Shown in pieces: positions 12,734 to 22,957 of a DNA stretch of 64,000 nucleotides (its first letter is position 1; each line of letters opens with the position of its first letter). A program made the position numbers and the translations under genes. Under the pieces are notes generated by a model. It was not told the DNA's origin. It was given only the letters and a program-made list of their open reading frames with translations, and did not search any database. The DNA comes from Conoideocrella luteorostrata (lineage: Eukaryota > Ascomycota > Sordariomycetes > Hypocreales > Clavicipitaceae), in NCBI GenBank assembly GCA_032433595.1, contig JASWJB010000199.1, positions 1 through 64,000 of the forward strand. Direction: 5' to 3'.

Positions 12734-15700
12734 TTACATGGCTGACGCAGCAAACGTGTTCATGGTAGGCACGGTAGATAGCCTGCGCTTGGGGGCGCTA
12801 TCCTCTTCGCCGCTGTCGTTTGGAGACTGCTCCATGGCAACGTTGCCTTGGATGCGACGTTTGGCATCCTTCTTTTCGGCCTCTGTGATTTCATCCTCAC
12901 TCTTGCGCATATCGGGCGTCCACTGGCCAGCGTCGGGCGAATGACCAATTGACATACCAACTCGGATCTGTATTTACAATGCGATTAGCGACCTGCTTGC
13001 CCTTCATCAATTGCAAACCTGTGGCCCACTTACCAAGGTTTCGAGAGCACCACTGGAGTTGTCGACCATGTCATCATCAAACATGATCTTTCCAGATTCA
13101 AACAGTAGCAAAATAGTGCTGCCGCCAAATTTGAAATACCCGAGTTCTTCCGCCCTCTTGACTTCCTCGCCGGCTTTTCGAGTGATGACTGTGCTACCAA
13201 CCATCATTGCACCAACGCAGATGACCATGACTCTGCCATGAGCAACGCTGTCGATAGGTACAATGACACGTACGTTCTCGCCATAAACATCAAGGGCTGA
13301 GCGGATGGCCATTGGGTTAACCGTGTAATATTCACCGGCAATAGTGATGGGTTCGCCCATGACACCATCGACGGGGATGTGGAATCGGTGGTAGTCTTGT
13401 GGCGCAAGTCGGAAAACGCCCAAGGAACCGTTCTCATAGCGAGCAGCGTCATTCGGATACGCGTCTCCTAGGAGCCTCTTCATGTTGAACTCTCTGCCCT
13501 TCACCCAGATATTTGTTGCTTGGTTGATTTCGTTAAAAACTACACTCCTGCAGTCGGCCGGTGACACAACGATTTCTGGCTTGTTTGGCGCGGAGCAAGG
13601 CCTGGCACCGGGCTTCAAGGCACGGTAAAAGAATTCATTGAAGTTCTTGAATTGGTCGAGTGGCAACAAGACCTCTGACATGTCCAGGCCGTGAAAGTCG
13701 ATGAACTTTTCAATCTCATCCTTGGAGGCTGGGTCATCGAACTTCTTCCCTTGTTTGATGCTCAAGTTCTTCAGAAGCTTTCGGACTATTGGTCATGTTC
13801 GTTAATATAAGAACATCAAGCAAAAGATGCCAGAGTACCTACTTCGCTTATTCTCCATGTCGCGTGACTTCAGACCCTTGTAAAGCAACCTGATGCCTAA
13901 TCTGACGTAAACGCTCATCTTCTCCTCGTTGATCTGACCGGTCAGACGGTCTTGAACAAGGATATTGGCCGAGTTGGCGCCAAGCTTGTAGCCCCCGTAA
14001 GAGATTTTAGTAATCACTTTGGAGTACCATTTACGCTGCGCTTGACTGGCTGTGACGAAACCTCCCATCAAAACTGTGTTGACCTGTCTCCAGTCTTGGC
14101 TGGCACAAGTCGCAATATGAGTGATGATGTCGGTGTCGCTGCGCTTGTTGAGTCGTGGCTGGTGGCAAATGGGACATTCACGAATCTCCACAACGTGCTC
14201 TTCATCCTTATCTCCGCTCTCGTCGCTCTCTTCTTCGCCCGAGCCCTTTGAATCAGCGGCAGCAGTAGGTGTCTCGGGTTCAACCAGGATGGCTGGGGTT
14301 GACGTGCCCGACGGGTTTGTGGAGCTTCCGTCTCCCGCCGCCGCTTGCCTGTGGTTAAGACCAAGGTGCCTCATGTCGGGAATAATGCTCTTGACCTTGT
14401 CTACCATGGTCTTGGAGTTGCTTTTAGCATCCAGTTGGTCCTCAAGACAGATGACGGCTTCATCCATGGTAAGATCCCAGCTATCTTCGTTGTCGGCGGC
14501 TTTATGTGGGAAGCGTTGGAAGAAGCTATCAATGGTAGACTCCTTGAGCGTAGATCCCAAAGTGTCCAACATAGTTGTAAGTTCAACGCGGCTTATCTCA
14601 CCGCTTTCGTCAGTGTCATATTGACGAAGCATGGCCCGCCAGAATTGCTGGCGCAGCGCCGAGTACGGCAGATACTTGGCTCTAAGGTATATCTTGGGAC
14701 TATGTTTGCTTTCCCACTTGTCCAAATTCTTCATCTTCAGAGGTACGACATATTCATGAAAATCGACGCCATCTCCTTCAGCAGCGGCATCTGATGTATC
14801 AGTAATGTTGCCAGCTTGGGTATCAGATGGCGGGAGGAGAGTGTTCGCGGATTGCGCCTGACTAGGCTCAGCAGTGGTGCTTTGAGGCGTAGTGTTTATG
14901 CTTGATGAGTTCTTAGAAAGCTGAGGGCGTATCAGCTTACCCAAACTTTGTGACGATGAGGACCGTGACATGCCGAGTTTCTTGAAGCGAGATCGCGCCG
15001 CTGCTGGAGCGTGCTCCGGAGGCTCTCGTAATCCGAACAATCCAGTATCCGGGTCAGCTTGTGGTGCTTTTTCGATTAACTCCTGTACTGGTAGATTGCA
15101 TGCCGCGATGAAATCGTTTCCCGAGTACTTATCGTGGTCAATAACCGTGAATGAGAATGAATACTGTTGCTCGTGGCTCTGCACGTGGAAAATCATTTTT
15201 TCGTTATACACAGGATTCAAGTTATGTCTGACACGGCGAGTTCGATAGGTCTTCTTGCCCAGAGACGCAACCACGAACGGGTCCATATCAAAGCTCGTTC
15301 TCGTCAAATTGGACTCGGGCGGCAGATCAGTAATTTTGGAGATCTCGAGGAAGATGATGCCTACGACATCCGAGTAACCGTTGTTGAAAGCGTAGGGGTT
15401 GTCTCTTCTTCGTTTCTTTAAGCCCTTGATCCTAAGTCTACGGCGTCGTTTTTCAGCTGTTTCGGGCTTGGATGGATCCTCACTTTCCTCCTCATCAAAT
15501 TCAGTAAGCTCCTCCTCGTCATCTTCAAATCCTTGTTCATCGTGACCAGGTGTCCCAAAGGGAGCTCCGAGAGTTGCAGGTGTTGTCAAGAGGGGGGTTG
15601 CTGACGGTGTAGTTCCGGGGATGGAGCCAATGAGAGCATGGAACTTGTCCAAAATCTCTCGGGACGAAGCTCCCAGGTTGGTGGTGTCGAAGAGAGTGAA

Positions 15701-16370
15701 CTGTAACAAAACCTCTCCAGACACAACTCCAGTCTTTTTTCCTGGTCTTTTGCTCTTTAGACGGAACCAGGCTGGTTCTACTTCGGTTCGCTCGTGTTGG
15801 AAAATTTCTTCCAGAGCTATATCGAATTCGCCCATATAATCCTTGCCGAAGCGGTCCTTGTCCCAGCAAATAACATCCAGGAGGAGATTGTGAACAGAGG
15901 TCACCGGGAACTCTTCGATGACGTTCCATTCGGGATTGAGAGTCTTGGGAACTGAATGGGTAACTATTCGAGTATCGCCGGACGTGACCACAAGATACTA
16001 AAGGACAACCATTAGTCTCCTGACGTGTAATGAGGGGTTCGCGCCGGCCACAACGAATCAGGCACAGTGAAGCATGGTCAGCACAGCTTACCGGGTCAGA
16101 GGTGCCTGAGCGATCTTTCGCAGCTAAGTTCTTGGCCTATAGACATAATTTAGTACGCAGGACCCAGACATGAAGGAATATTGACTCTCGAGCGGCATTG
16201 GGTGGAAAATAGCACACCTTCAAAATGACCAGCTTTAAAGCCAGACCGCTGACAGTCTCGACTCCAGGCCCCGCATTGTCTGCCTTAGAAGACCGCATTG
16301 GACCTGCACTCTGGCTGTTGACAGAATTTACACTTGAAGATGAAAGAAGACGGGTTGGCTTTATCCTCAT
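12734..16370 (-). CDS. psd2: Phosphatidylserine decarboxylase, C2/EF-hand (PSD2) type
   Basis: Decarboxylates phosphatidylserine to phosphatidylethanolamine in the endomembrane system. Exons 16370-16218, 16136-16092, 15997-13843, 13785-13034 and 12967-12734 fit in phase and give about 1112 aa. A first C2 domain spans about residues 36-160 (NLAAKDRSGTSDPYLVV, then PKTLNPEWN). A long Asp/Glu then Arg/Lys linker follows, and a second C2 at about 276-380 (FDMDPFVVASLGKKTYRT). An EF-hand loop lies at about 527-538 (DTDESGEISRVE), and a CPICH..H..C cluster precedes the catalytic domain. Catalytic residues visible are Asp of ADCRS (~862), His of DYHRFHIP (~917, ~920) and the self-cleavage site GGST (Gly1006-Ser1007), which yields the pyruvoyl group. 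The start is uncertain: an in-frame ATG also exists at 16436, and an extra 5' exon is possible. Family members are usually 1050-1150 aa, which fits. Confidence 0.93.
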
Positions 16371-18446
16371 GACGCAGGAAAGGAACCGGTGCGGATTCGG
16401 TTTCGTGAAGAATAACAGCTCAAGTTCGCCAGGCACTCACACGGGCGAGCAGCGTGAAGAGGTCCTTTGAGGCGGGTTCTAGGTCTCTGGGGTCGTGACG
16501 CCACTTTGTCCAGCTGCACGGAATACTGTGTATCAACTTCTCTTACGCACTGTGATCGCCGTCATTACCTGCTGCACGGCTGAGTCGGCATATGTACGAA
16601 GATGAGGAGGCTCTGAGGCCACCCCATTTTCACAATCGACTTGCCTGGTGCATGACGTTCCGAAAGGACGCAAAAGCACGGCAGGAATTTGCGCACAGCC
16701 ATAAGGCGCTACGTGTTATTTGCGCGAGCACAGGCGGATGTGTTGTCGCGTCACTGCGGGGGAAGGTCTCAAATGACAGTTGGAGGGTAGGCTGACGTAG
16801 GTTGGCAACGGTTGCCTGTCTGTTTGTGTGCTTATACATGCATGCGACACAATGTCGAAGTCCAGGGGATTCCGAGCAATTCGCTGCGCGCATTCCTCTA
16901 TGGCCCTACTATAGTACTAGTTATGAATATCAAACACCGCCCATCAAATTCCATTGACGAGTTGTCCCAGGGAAGAAGCAAGCAAAATGTCGTGTGTCTG
17001 GGGGTACCTCACCTCGAGGTCTGCGCCAAGACTATCGACATCTACAGCTTACCGGTGACGTAGAGCCAGCTTACGTACGGAAGGAGTGAGTACCTGAGCA
17101 AGTACGGCTGAGTAGCTGCCGCAGCAGTCGATCTTAACTTTGAGTTTTAAATATAGCACTTGTACGGAGTATCCCGTAACCAGTAAAGAGTACTTCAGCA
17201 CTGCATGCAATCTTACATGTGCATGTTCTCATTGTCAATTAAAAATCCAATCATAGCCAATGGAGGCAGGGCTCCTTCGTTCAGCTTACAATACAATGAA
17301 GTAAGTGCAGCCATGGCAACCAGCCAGTCTGCCTGCCCAGTTGCGGACGAAATTGGTATTTACGACAGCAATCAACCGTGGCCAAGCTGCTCAAATGAGG
17401 CAATGCAACGCAGTCCCCGGTACAGTGCTTCAAAACCCTCGTTGTACGGTCTGACATGGCGCTGGAGTTTGGCGCTAGGCTCATCACAGCAGTTCCAGAC
17501 GGCGTTTTCGATGAGGGGCATTCAATCATTAAACCTGTTCAGCTTTGGTGAGTAAAGCCTGTGCGTCGTTCCTTTTAACTAATTAGTTACTATAACTTCT
17601 TGAACCAGCGTTCAACTGCACACGAAATAGAGTCAATGCCAACTGACTGGATTCCAGCCCTCCTCGCCCTGGACGAAAGGGACGCCAACCAAGGGGCAGA
17701 GGGGGCACAAGGAGTCCCGATTGTCTCGGTTGTGCCATGATTATGACGGGCTGAGCGGGCAAACCCATTCTCCGTGCCTGACCACGCAGACTGCGCAGGA
17801 CATTGACTATTGTAGGTCGATCCGGGGAACCTCGGACAGGTTGCAATGCCTGGTGAAGGGATGATCTGGATGGATCAATATTGCCGCATGGCGCGGCCGA
17901 AGAGACTCGCTTAAGGTATCAATGAGAAAGCCCCTCTGATCACCGACACCAGCCAATTCCTTCAACGAGTTTCCCGTCGGAAGTGCACAAAGTCCATTTT
18001 ATCGCACCCAGCTTCAAGGCGCTGAAAGCTGACTTTGTTACTGCCAATCTACGACATTGGAGCACGTCCATCAGGCTGAGGCCAGATGGTGTTGGATACG
18101 AACATAAAGTATTACATCACCAAAATGGTCAAAGTATATGCTCGCAGGCCTTTGTATTATTCCCAGTTCACCGCTATTTCTTTTCCTTTATGCATGATGT
18201 TTTCTAGCATTTCGTCCCAGATTTTGTTCGGCCACAACCGTTCAACCAAAGCATTCAATCACTGCCTCCGGAGTAAGGAGTAGAGAATTGGCGCAGTCCC
18301 ACCTCGCTGCTGCTAGATGCGGTATTGAAGACAGACTGTGGCGTGCAGCCGTTCCTAGACAGTTCGGTACAATTCCGTGCATATTATCAGACAAAAGTTG
18401 AAGCTGCTAACGAAAACGAATTAATACTAAATGCCCTCGGCCTCAA
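16371..18446. other. Intergenic, no gene seen
   Basis: Promoter side of the psd2-type gene followed by unstructured sequence. One exact TACGGAGTA at 17163. The short open frames have no domain, no plausible exon chain and compositions like their surroundings. Confidence 0.5.
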
Positions 18447-19240
18447 AGCGGTTAGCATAGAATGGGGAAAAGTTAGATAATACTGCTACTGCTACTGCTA
18501 ATAATAGTAGCTACAGGCTAGAATTCTAGTCACAATAGTAGCGGTTAGTTGGGGGAAAAGTTAGATAATGCTGCTACTAATGCTGTTAATGCTATTGCTA
18601 CTGCTAAGGATATTGCTACCCACGCAAGGATAGCCATTCTCACCAGGCAGATGTTTAGGTTAGTGCCTAAGGTGCAAAAAAAGCAGGGTCTGCTTAGTGG
18701 GGGGACTAGCGATACAGGGCTGGTAAATAACACAAGAGTACTCCGTACTATAATACAATAACACAGCACACTAATTAGCGCTCTAGATGGCATAATATCT
18801 GGTGCAAAAGATAAAGAAAATTATGGCGCATACAGTGCAACAAGAGGTACCGCCGTAAATGCAGCACGCGGCGCGCAAACTGCCAAAAACCAAGGGGGCG
18901 TCCGCGGCACGGCGCAACAACAAGTAACACAGCCAGCAACACCACTACCAGCACGCCAGACAGAATAATACCCGGCGCAAAAGATGCACAAGAGCCCAGC
19001 GCACGAGGTGTACTAAAAAAACAGGGCTTGAAACAAAGCACCTGGCGTGCAATCGGCTAAAATAAGTCTCACATGCCAACAACCATAACTCGACCACCGG
19101 CGTCCGCAACAGCACGAAACCTGGTGCACAAGACTCGCAGACACGCAGCGCACACGATGCAGCCAAAACAACGGCGCTCCCGGCCACTCTGCGGCGGGCA
19201 GCGCACAAAATGCCAGCGGGATGGGTGGTTTTTTGCTCGG
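18447..19240 (+). repeat. Decayed repetitive stretch, alanine/threonine-rich if translated
   Basis: A direct repeat, AGCGGTTAG followed by GGGGAAAAGTTAGATAAT and CTGCTACT, occurs at about 18447-18489 and again at about 18540-18577. GCTACT/GCTAAT trinucleotide runs follow. The plus-strand frame from 18549 stays open for 70 codons and is rich in Ala, Asn and Thr. Further downstream the same style of Ala/Thr/Gln-rich translation continues, broken by stops. It looks like an old low-complexity coding fragment or repeat. Origin unknown. Confidence 0.4.
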
Positions 19241-19247
19241 TTTGTGA

Positions 19248-19422
19248 CCAAAAAAAGGAGAAGACAGTGGCAGGAAAAGGAGGAAGACTGTAGGCCGTCT
19301 CGTTGAGACTAGGACGGAGACCTTGCAGTTCTTATAGTGAAGAGTAATAACTGTAACAGATTCTCAACGAGGCGGCCCACAGTCCTGTCCCTTTTCCTGC
19401 CACAGTCTTCTCCTTTTTCTGG
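19248..19422. repeat. Inverted repeat with ~61-bp arms (hairpin or MITE-like)
   Basis: The left arm (19248-19309) begins CCAAAAAAAGGAGAAGACAG and ends with CGTTGAGA. The right arm (19361-19422), read in reverse complement, begins CCAGAAAAAGGAGAAGACTG and ends CGTTGAGA. The arms agree over about 61 positions with roughly eight mismatches, and about 51 bases lie between them. No coding capacity. Terminal inverted repeats of a miniature element are the simplest reading; a clear target-site duplication is not visible. Confidence 0.65.
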
Positions 19423-19461
19423 TTAATTTGACAGGAATTTGACTGCTATTTATCTCTTTTA

Positions 19462-19580
19462 CGAAGCCTAGGGGCTTCGGGTGACAAGTGTATTAATACC
19501 GGAAGGCAAAGCAAAACAAGAGGCAAAACAATAAATACAGCAGCAAGATAACTAATAGTCCCTCCTATAAGGGTCCAACA
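19462..19580 (-). repeat. LTR-like sequence, copy A
   Basis: On the minus strand it starts TGTTGGACCC and contains TTGTTTTGC twice, then CTTCCGGTAT and GTCACCCGAAG, the same ordered words as the longer copy at 23571-23747. A perfect small hairpin, CGAAGCC-TAGG-GGCTTCG (19462-19479), sits at its far end. The TGTTGGA start is typical of fungal LTRs. No internal retroelement genes are recognisable next to it, so it is at most a solo or decayed LTR. Confidence 0.45.
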
Positions 19581-19898
19581 GAAAACAAAAAGGCAGAATC
19601 CACGGCGCTAGATAGCTACCCTAGGTGTTCCCAATTCCACGCACACAATACTTAATAAGGAGTAGCTATAAGAATTCAAAGGCAATCAAGAAGAGACGGG
19701 GAAATGCGCACTTCACTAGGGGTCATTTTAAACAGTATAACACTGAGCGAAAAATGTTGTTCGCTGAGTATGTCTGTGTCTGTGTCTGTGTCTGTTTCAT
19801 TGCCTTTATGGGCCCGGCGCTCGCCCAGGGAAGGAGCGATTTCATATATATTTTTCTATATCGGCACAGTAATCAACGAAGTGGTTGGGGCACCAAAA

Positions 19899-19989
19899 GC
19901 CCCCGTGGCCTAATGGTTAAGGCGTGTGACTTCTACCTTCTTAGAGAAGTGTAATCCCAAGATTCAGAGTTCGAATCTCTGCGGGGGCT
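19899..19989 (+). tRNA. tRNA-Arg (UCU) with an 18-nt intron
   Basis: A full cloverleaf can be laid out. The acceptor stem is GCCCCCG/CGGGGGC, the D arm GCC-TAATGGTTAA-GGC, the T arm CAGAG-TTCGAAT-CTCTG, the variable loop 5 nt, and the discriminator T. The anticodon loop is CTTCTAA with anticodon TCT. An 18-nt intron sits at the canonical position between bases 37 and 38 and contains AGAAG, which can pair with the anticodon loop, as usual for tRNA introns. The anticodon stem TGTGA/TCCCA has one T-C mismatch. A run of 13 T follows (19995-20007), a strong Pol III terminator. Internal A and B boxes are intact. Confidence 0.9.
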
Positions 19990-19994
19990 TTCAG

Positions 19995-20007
19995 TTTTTT
20001 TTTTTTT
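19995..20007 (+). terminator. RNA polymerase III terminator of the tRNA
   Basis: An uninterrupted run of 13 T begins six bases after the tRNA discriminator base. Confidence 0.85.
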
Positions 20008-20016
20008 GGGGTTTTT

Positions 20017-20228
20017 AGGTCTATAAGGCTGCGTAATGTAGAATAAGCATAATTTTACGTGCTAATTGCAAGCAAAAGTGATAATGTTGTGTAATTAATT
20101 ATTGTTTGGGGACAATTTAACTAGGTCTATAAGGCTGCGTAATGTAGAATAAGCATAATTTTACGTGCTAATTGCAAGCAAAAGTGATAATGTTGTGTAA
20201 TTGATTATTGTTTGGGGACAATTTAACT
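20017..20228. repeat. Tandem duplication, 2 x 106 bp
   Basis: Two adjacent copies (20017-20122 and 20123-20228) begin AGGTCTATAAGGCTGCGTAA and end GGGGACAATTTAACT. I find one difference between them (TTAATTA versus TTGATTA). The end of each unit equals the left end of the MITE-like element that starts at 20214, so the second copy overlaps that element. Confidence 0.9.
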
Positions 20229-20449
20229 AAGCCATTGATGTGGCATTAGCTCCGCAAGAGATAATGCCTCAGCGACCAAAAACACAATAGAATTAAACAA
20301 AAAAAAATATTAACTATTATATAGCTTAGTTAGCTATCTAGGTAATAAATTTTATTAATATTAAGCTTTAATTGTATCCGTGGTAGGCGTTTAAATTCAA
20401 AGGGTTAATTGGATAAAGTGGACGAAATGGCTTAGTTAAACTGTCCCCC
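20214..20449. mobile_element. MITE-like element with 23-bp terminal inverted repeats
   Basis: The left end GGGGACAATTTAACTAAGCC (20214 on) and the right end (to 20449) are inverted copies over 23 bp with one mismatch. The 236-bp body is AT-rich and non-coding. The terminal GGGGACAA resembles the ends of the two small palindromic elements at 6772 and 7461, suggesting one transposon family. No transposase of matching family is identifiable within the window. Confidence 0.72.
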
Positions 20450-20830
20450 GTATGTAACCCTAGTACCTTTACTCCGTAGGTCTAGCTTAGAAATTATAAT
20501 AATAATTATTATACGGAGTATAAGTTTTATAAATTTAAAAGACACACAGCGCACATACTAGATACGGCATTTAAAGTAACACTACTCCGTAAATGATTTC
20601 TAATTAAACTATGGAGACCAGACCCTCTCTTGTTACGTGCTGGTTCGGCCAGTGGGATGCTGGACGCGGCACGTGGGTTGTCGATATTAGCTGTGAGATT
20701 AGTATTATAGGTGTATAGATAAGTGTACATGAAACAAAGCAATGCACAAGTCAGATGTAAGATGGTTGTAAGATTCTTGTTGATTCTAACCGTGTCAGTT
20801 ATAGCTATCTAATGTGTAACACTCTCTGAT
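20450..20830. other. Short AT-rich intergenic, 3' of the unknown gene
   Basis: No gene seen. It carries three exact TACGGAGTA-type 9-mers (20470, 20512, 20583), one of the densest groups in the window. Confidence 0.5.
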
Positions 20831-22837
20831 TTAGTCATGATCCGTTGTAACCAGGACAAACCGGCCGATATGATCTCCTCTCTGGGATTTTCTAGTTTCA
20901 TACTGACTAGTATAGCTGCCTTTTTCGAAGCCTGGTATCTCCCTTGTGCGACAGAAACGTCGTTCTTTGTCGTGAATTTGATGTGGCGTAAGTTGATCCG
21001 CAAGCATTTCAACAAGAGTGTTCGCCCGAAAGAGGTTTCCCTCGCCCGCTATCTGGTACCAAGCCTCCACTGGTTCACCATTTTTGTTGGTAAAGAAGCA
21101 CCTCATGCCAAAGCGCACGGCAGGATCTTCCGGGGTCGCAGACAACGCATACGGCACAGGATGCTGGTCACCGGGCTCACGAACGTCGAATTGGAGTCTC
21201 ATGGAGCATTCCCCTGCCTCATCCTGCATGATGTCCTTATCATCATGAAGCTCGATTCGGCAACAACATATCTCTGATCGTCGTGAAGGGCTATATCCGG
21301 GAGGGGGGAAACCGATGTCGAACTCGTGTTCCCTAAATGCTTCTCCAGCAAATCGGGACCAATTCATTACCTGACCTTCAATCTTTCTCTTGCGACGCGT
21401 CGGTCTTGCCCGCACGTTCTTGGAGGATCTTGACCGCCTGCTCCTCAAGACTGCTTGTGCCTGTTGAATGACCTGCTTGGTGAGGGACGGTAAGATGTCT
21501 TCCATTAAAGGATCTTGGTCCGCTTCGGAACTAGTAGCCGTCTGTTGCCCTTCCGTGTCTTTCATGAGCGACTCGATATCGCTCACTAGCTTGGGCTGCG
21601 TCGTTTCGAGCTCACCGAATTCCAGAAGTGCCGACTCAGTTGCGCTTTTGTACGTCTGCGCACATTCCCGTTCCGTGTCGTCTCGAGCATTATCTAAAGC
21701 CAGGCCAGGCTCCTGAATAGACCCTTGATTATCCTCGATCCCCAAACCGCTCAATCGGGCTTTAATCTCGCTTTCTTTTGCCTCATACAATTGTGTATAG
21801 AGGAGGACAATCTTCTGCCATGCAGATTTGTCGAAAGCGTTTTTCGTCCGCGGAGCCTTATTACTTTTTACGTTGTGTTCGAGACGTTGATACTTCCCCG
21901 AACCCTTTAACCGCCTGCAGCGGTGGCCCGTAATAATCATGACGGCTAGCATGCCCCTGACGATAGACCCTGCAAGTCTGGCAAGTTCTTTGACATCTTC
22001 CTCCTTGAGAAAACCGCGTCGAGCCAACCAGAAATGAAACCCATCTGGCAAGGTCTCAAATGTTACCGGCTCAGCGCCCTCGGTCTTTTCGCGCCTTGCC
22101 ATGGATTTAATCTCCACTACCAATGACGAATACGCTACAAAGTAAGGTCTGACCGTGCCCAGGCTTGTCAATTTTACTGCGCATCGGATTCCTTCGCTCA
22201 ACTCCGTATTGATAAAGGAGCCCCCGGACCAAGCACTGAACGAGAGCTCCGGACAAACCAGGTGGAGGCGGCCGGACTTGTCGTCAACATATAAAGGATA
22301 TTTGAAGGGTCCTAGATTTATCTCATATCTTGGTGGATTGTTAAGAATTCGACAAATCAATGACTCGGCCCTTGGCCCGCAGATACAAATAATCTGCGTC
22401 TGGCTGGCGTTGATAATCTCCTTGTTCCGAGCCACCAAGTCATCAAGAACAGAAGACTCTTCAATGACTTTTTTCTTCATTGAAAGCGGCCCGAGTCTCT
22501 GTAATTCATGTGTCCACACTAATACGTTGTTCTCGTTGAAGAGACAACCTTTTAGTTGCCATGGAAGCTCGTCGCTTATCACGACATTGTGATTCCCGAT
22601 GTCGTCCAGCGCGTTCTCATACCAAGACACTGTCATGTAGTCCAGCATAAACCCGATTTTGGCGGATAGGCTACCCAAAAATGGGGTAATGTGGCTAGAT
22701 TCTAGCGTCGTGGCTCGGGATGGCGTGTTCTTACTCGTGAGTAAACCCATAATCGTTTCATAACGTTGGTCGCTCTCAACGGAATTTTTCAAGGCGGCTA
22801 TATAGTCGTCTCGGGTCCAGAGTGGACATTTGGACAT
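20831..22837 (-). CDS. Large unknown ORF, downstream part of a GIY-YIG-linked protein
   Basis: A 668-codon uninterrupted frame from the ATG at 22837. I do not recognise a named family. Visible features are a globular-looking first half with hydrophobic segments, a Glu/Ser/Thr-rich acidic middle, an Arg/Lys-rich stretch near residue 475 (RSRRSRSSKNVRARPTRRKR, possible nuclear signal or nucleic-acid contact), and a conserved-looking C-terminal part ending ..GRFVLVTTDHD. The same frame continues upstream for 40 codons without a stop, meets one TAA at 22958-22960, and then runs into a GIY-YIG domain. The most economical view is that this is the C-terminal 80% of a protein of roughly 840 residues. 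It lies between LTR-like repeats. Coding use looks normal rather than decayed. Confidence 0.72.
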   Translation of the reverse strand: MSKCPLWTRDDYIAALKNSVESDQRYETIMGLLTSKNTPSRATTLESSHITPFLGSLSAKIGFMLDYMTVSWYENALDDIGNHNVVISDELPWQLKGCLFNENNVLVWTHELQRLGPLSMKKKVIEESSVLDDLVARNKEIINASQTQIICICGPRAESLICRILNNPPRYEINLGPFKYPLYVDDKSGRLHLVCPELSFSAWSGGSFINTELSEGIRCAVKLTSLGTVRPYFVAYSSLVVEIKSMARREKTEGAEPVTFETLPDGFHFWLARRGFLKEEDVKELARLAGSIVRGMLAVMIITGHRCRRLKGSGKYQRLEHNVKSNKAPRTKNAFDKSAWQKIVLLYTQLYEAKESEIKARLSGLGIEDNQGSIQEPGLALDNARDDTERECAQTYKSATESALLEFGELETTQPKLVSDIESLMKDTEGQQTATSSEADQDPLMEDILPSLTKQVIQQAQAVLRSRRSRSSKNVRARPTRRKRKIEGQVMNWSRFAGEAFREHEFDIGFPPPGYSPSRRSEICCCRIELHDDKDIMQDEAGECSMRLQFDVREPGDQHPVPYALSATPEDPAVRFGMRCFFTNKNGEPVEAWYQIAGEGNLFRANTLVEMLADQLTPHQIHDKERRFCRTREIPGFEKGSYTSQYETRKSQRGDHIGRFVLVTTDHD

Positions 22838-22957
22838 TCCACGAAGCTGAGGGTTTCCCCGACTTGCCTTTTTTTTGTTCCGAAACTGGCGCCAAGCCGC
22901 AACCTGGAGATCAGAGGATCTCTCAACTCCATCTATTGAAAGAAGTCTGTCACTGGC

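Noticed and set aside
19625..19954. Plus-strand frame covering the tRNA region
   Set aside because: It runs through a GTCTGT repeat and into the tRNA gene; no protein features.
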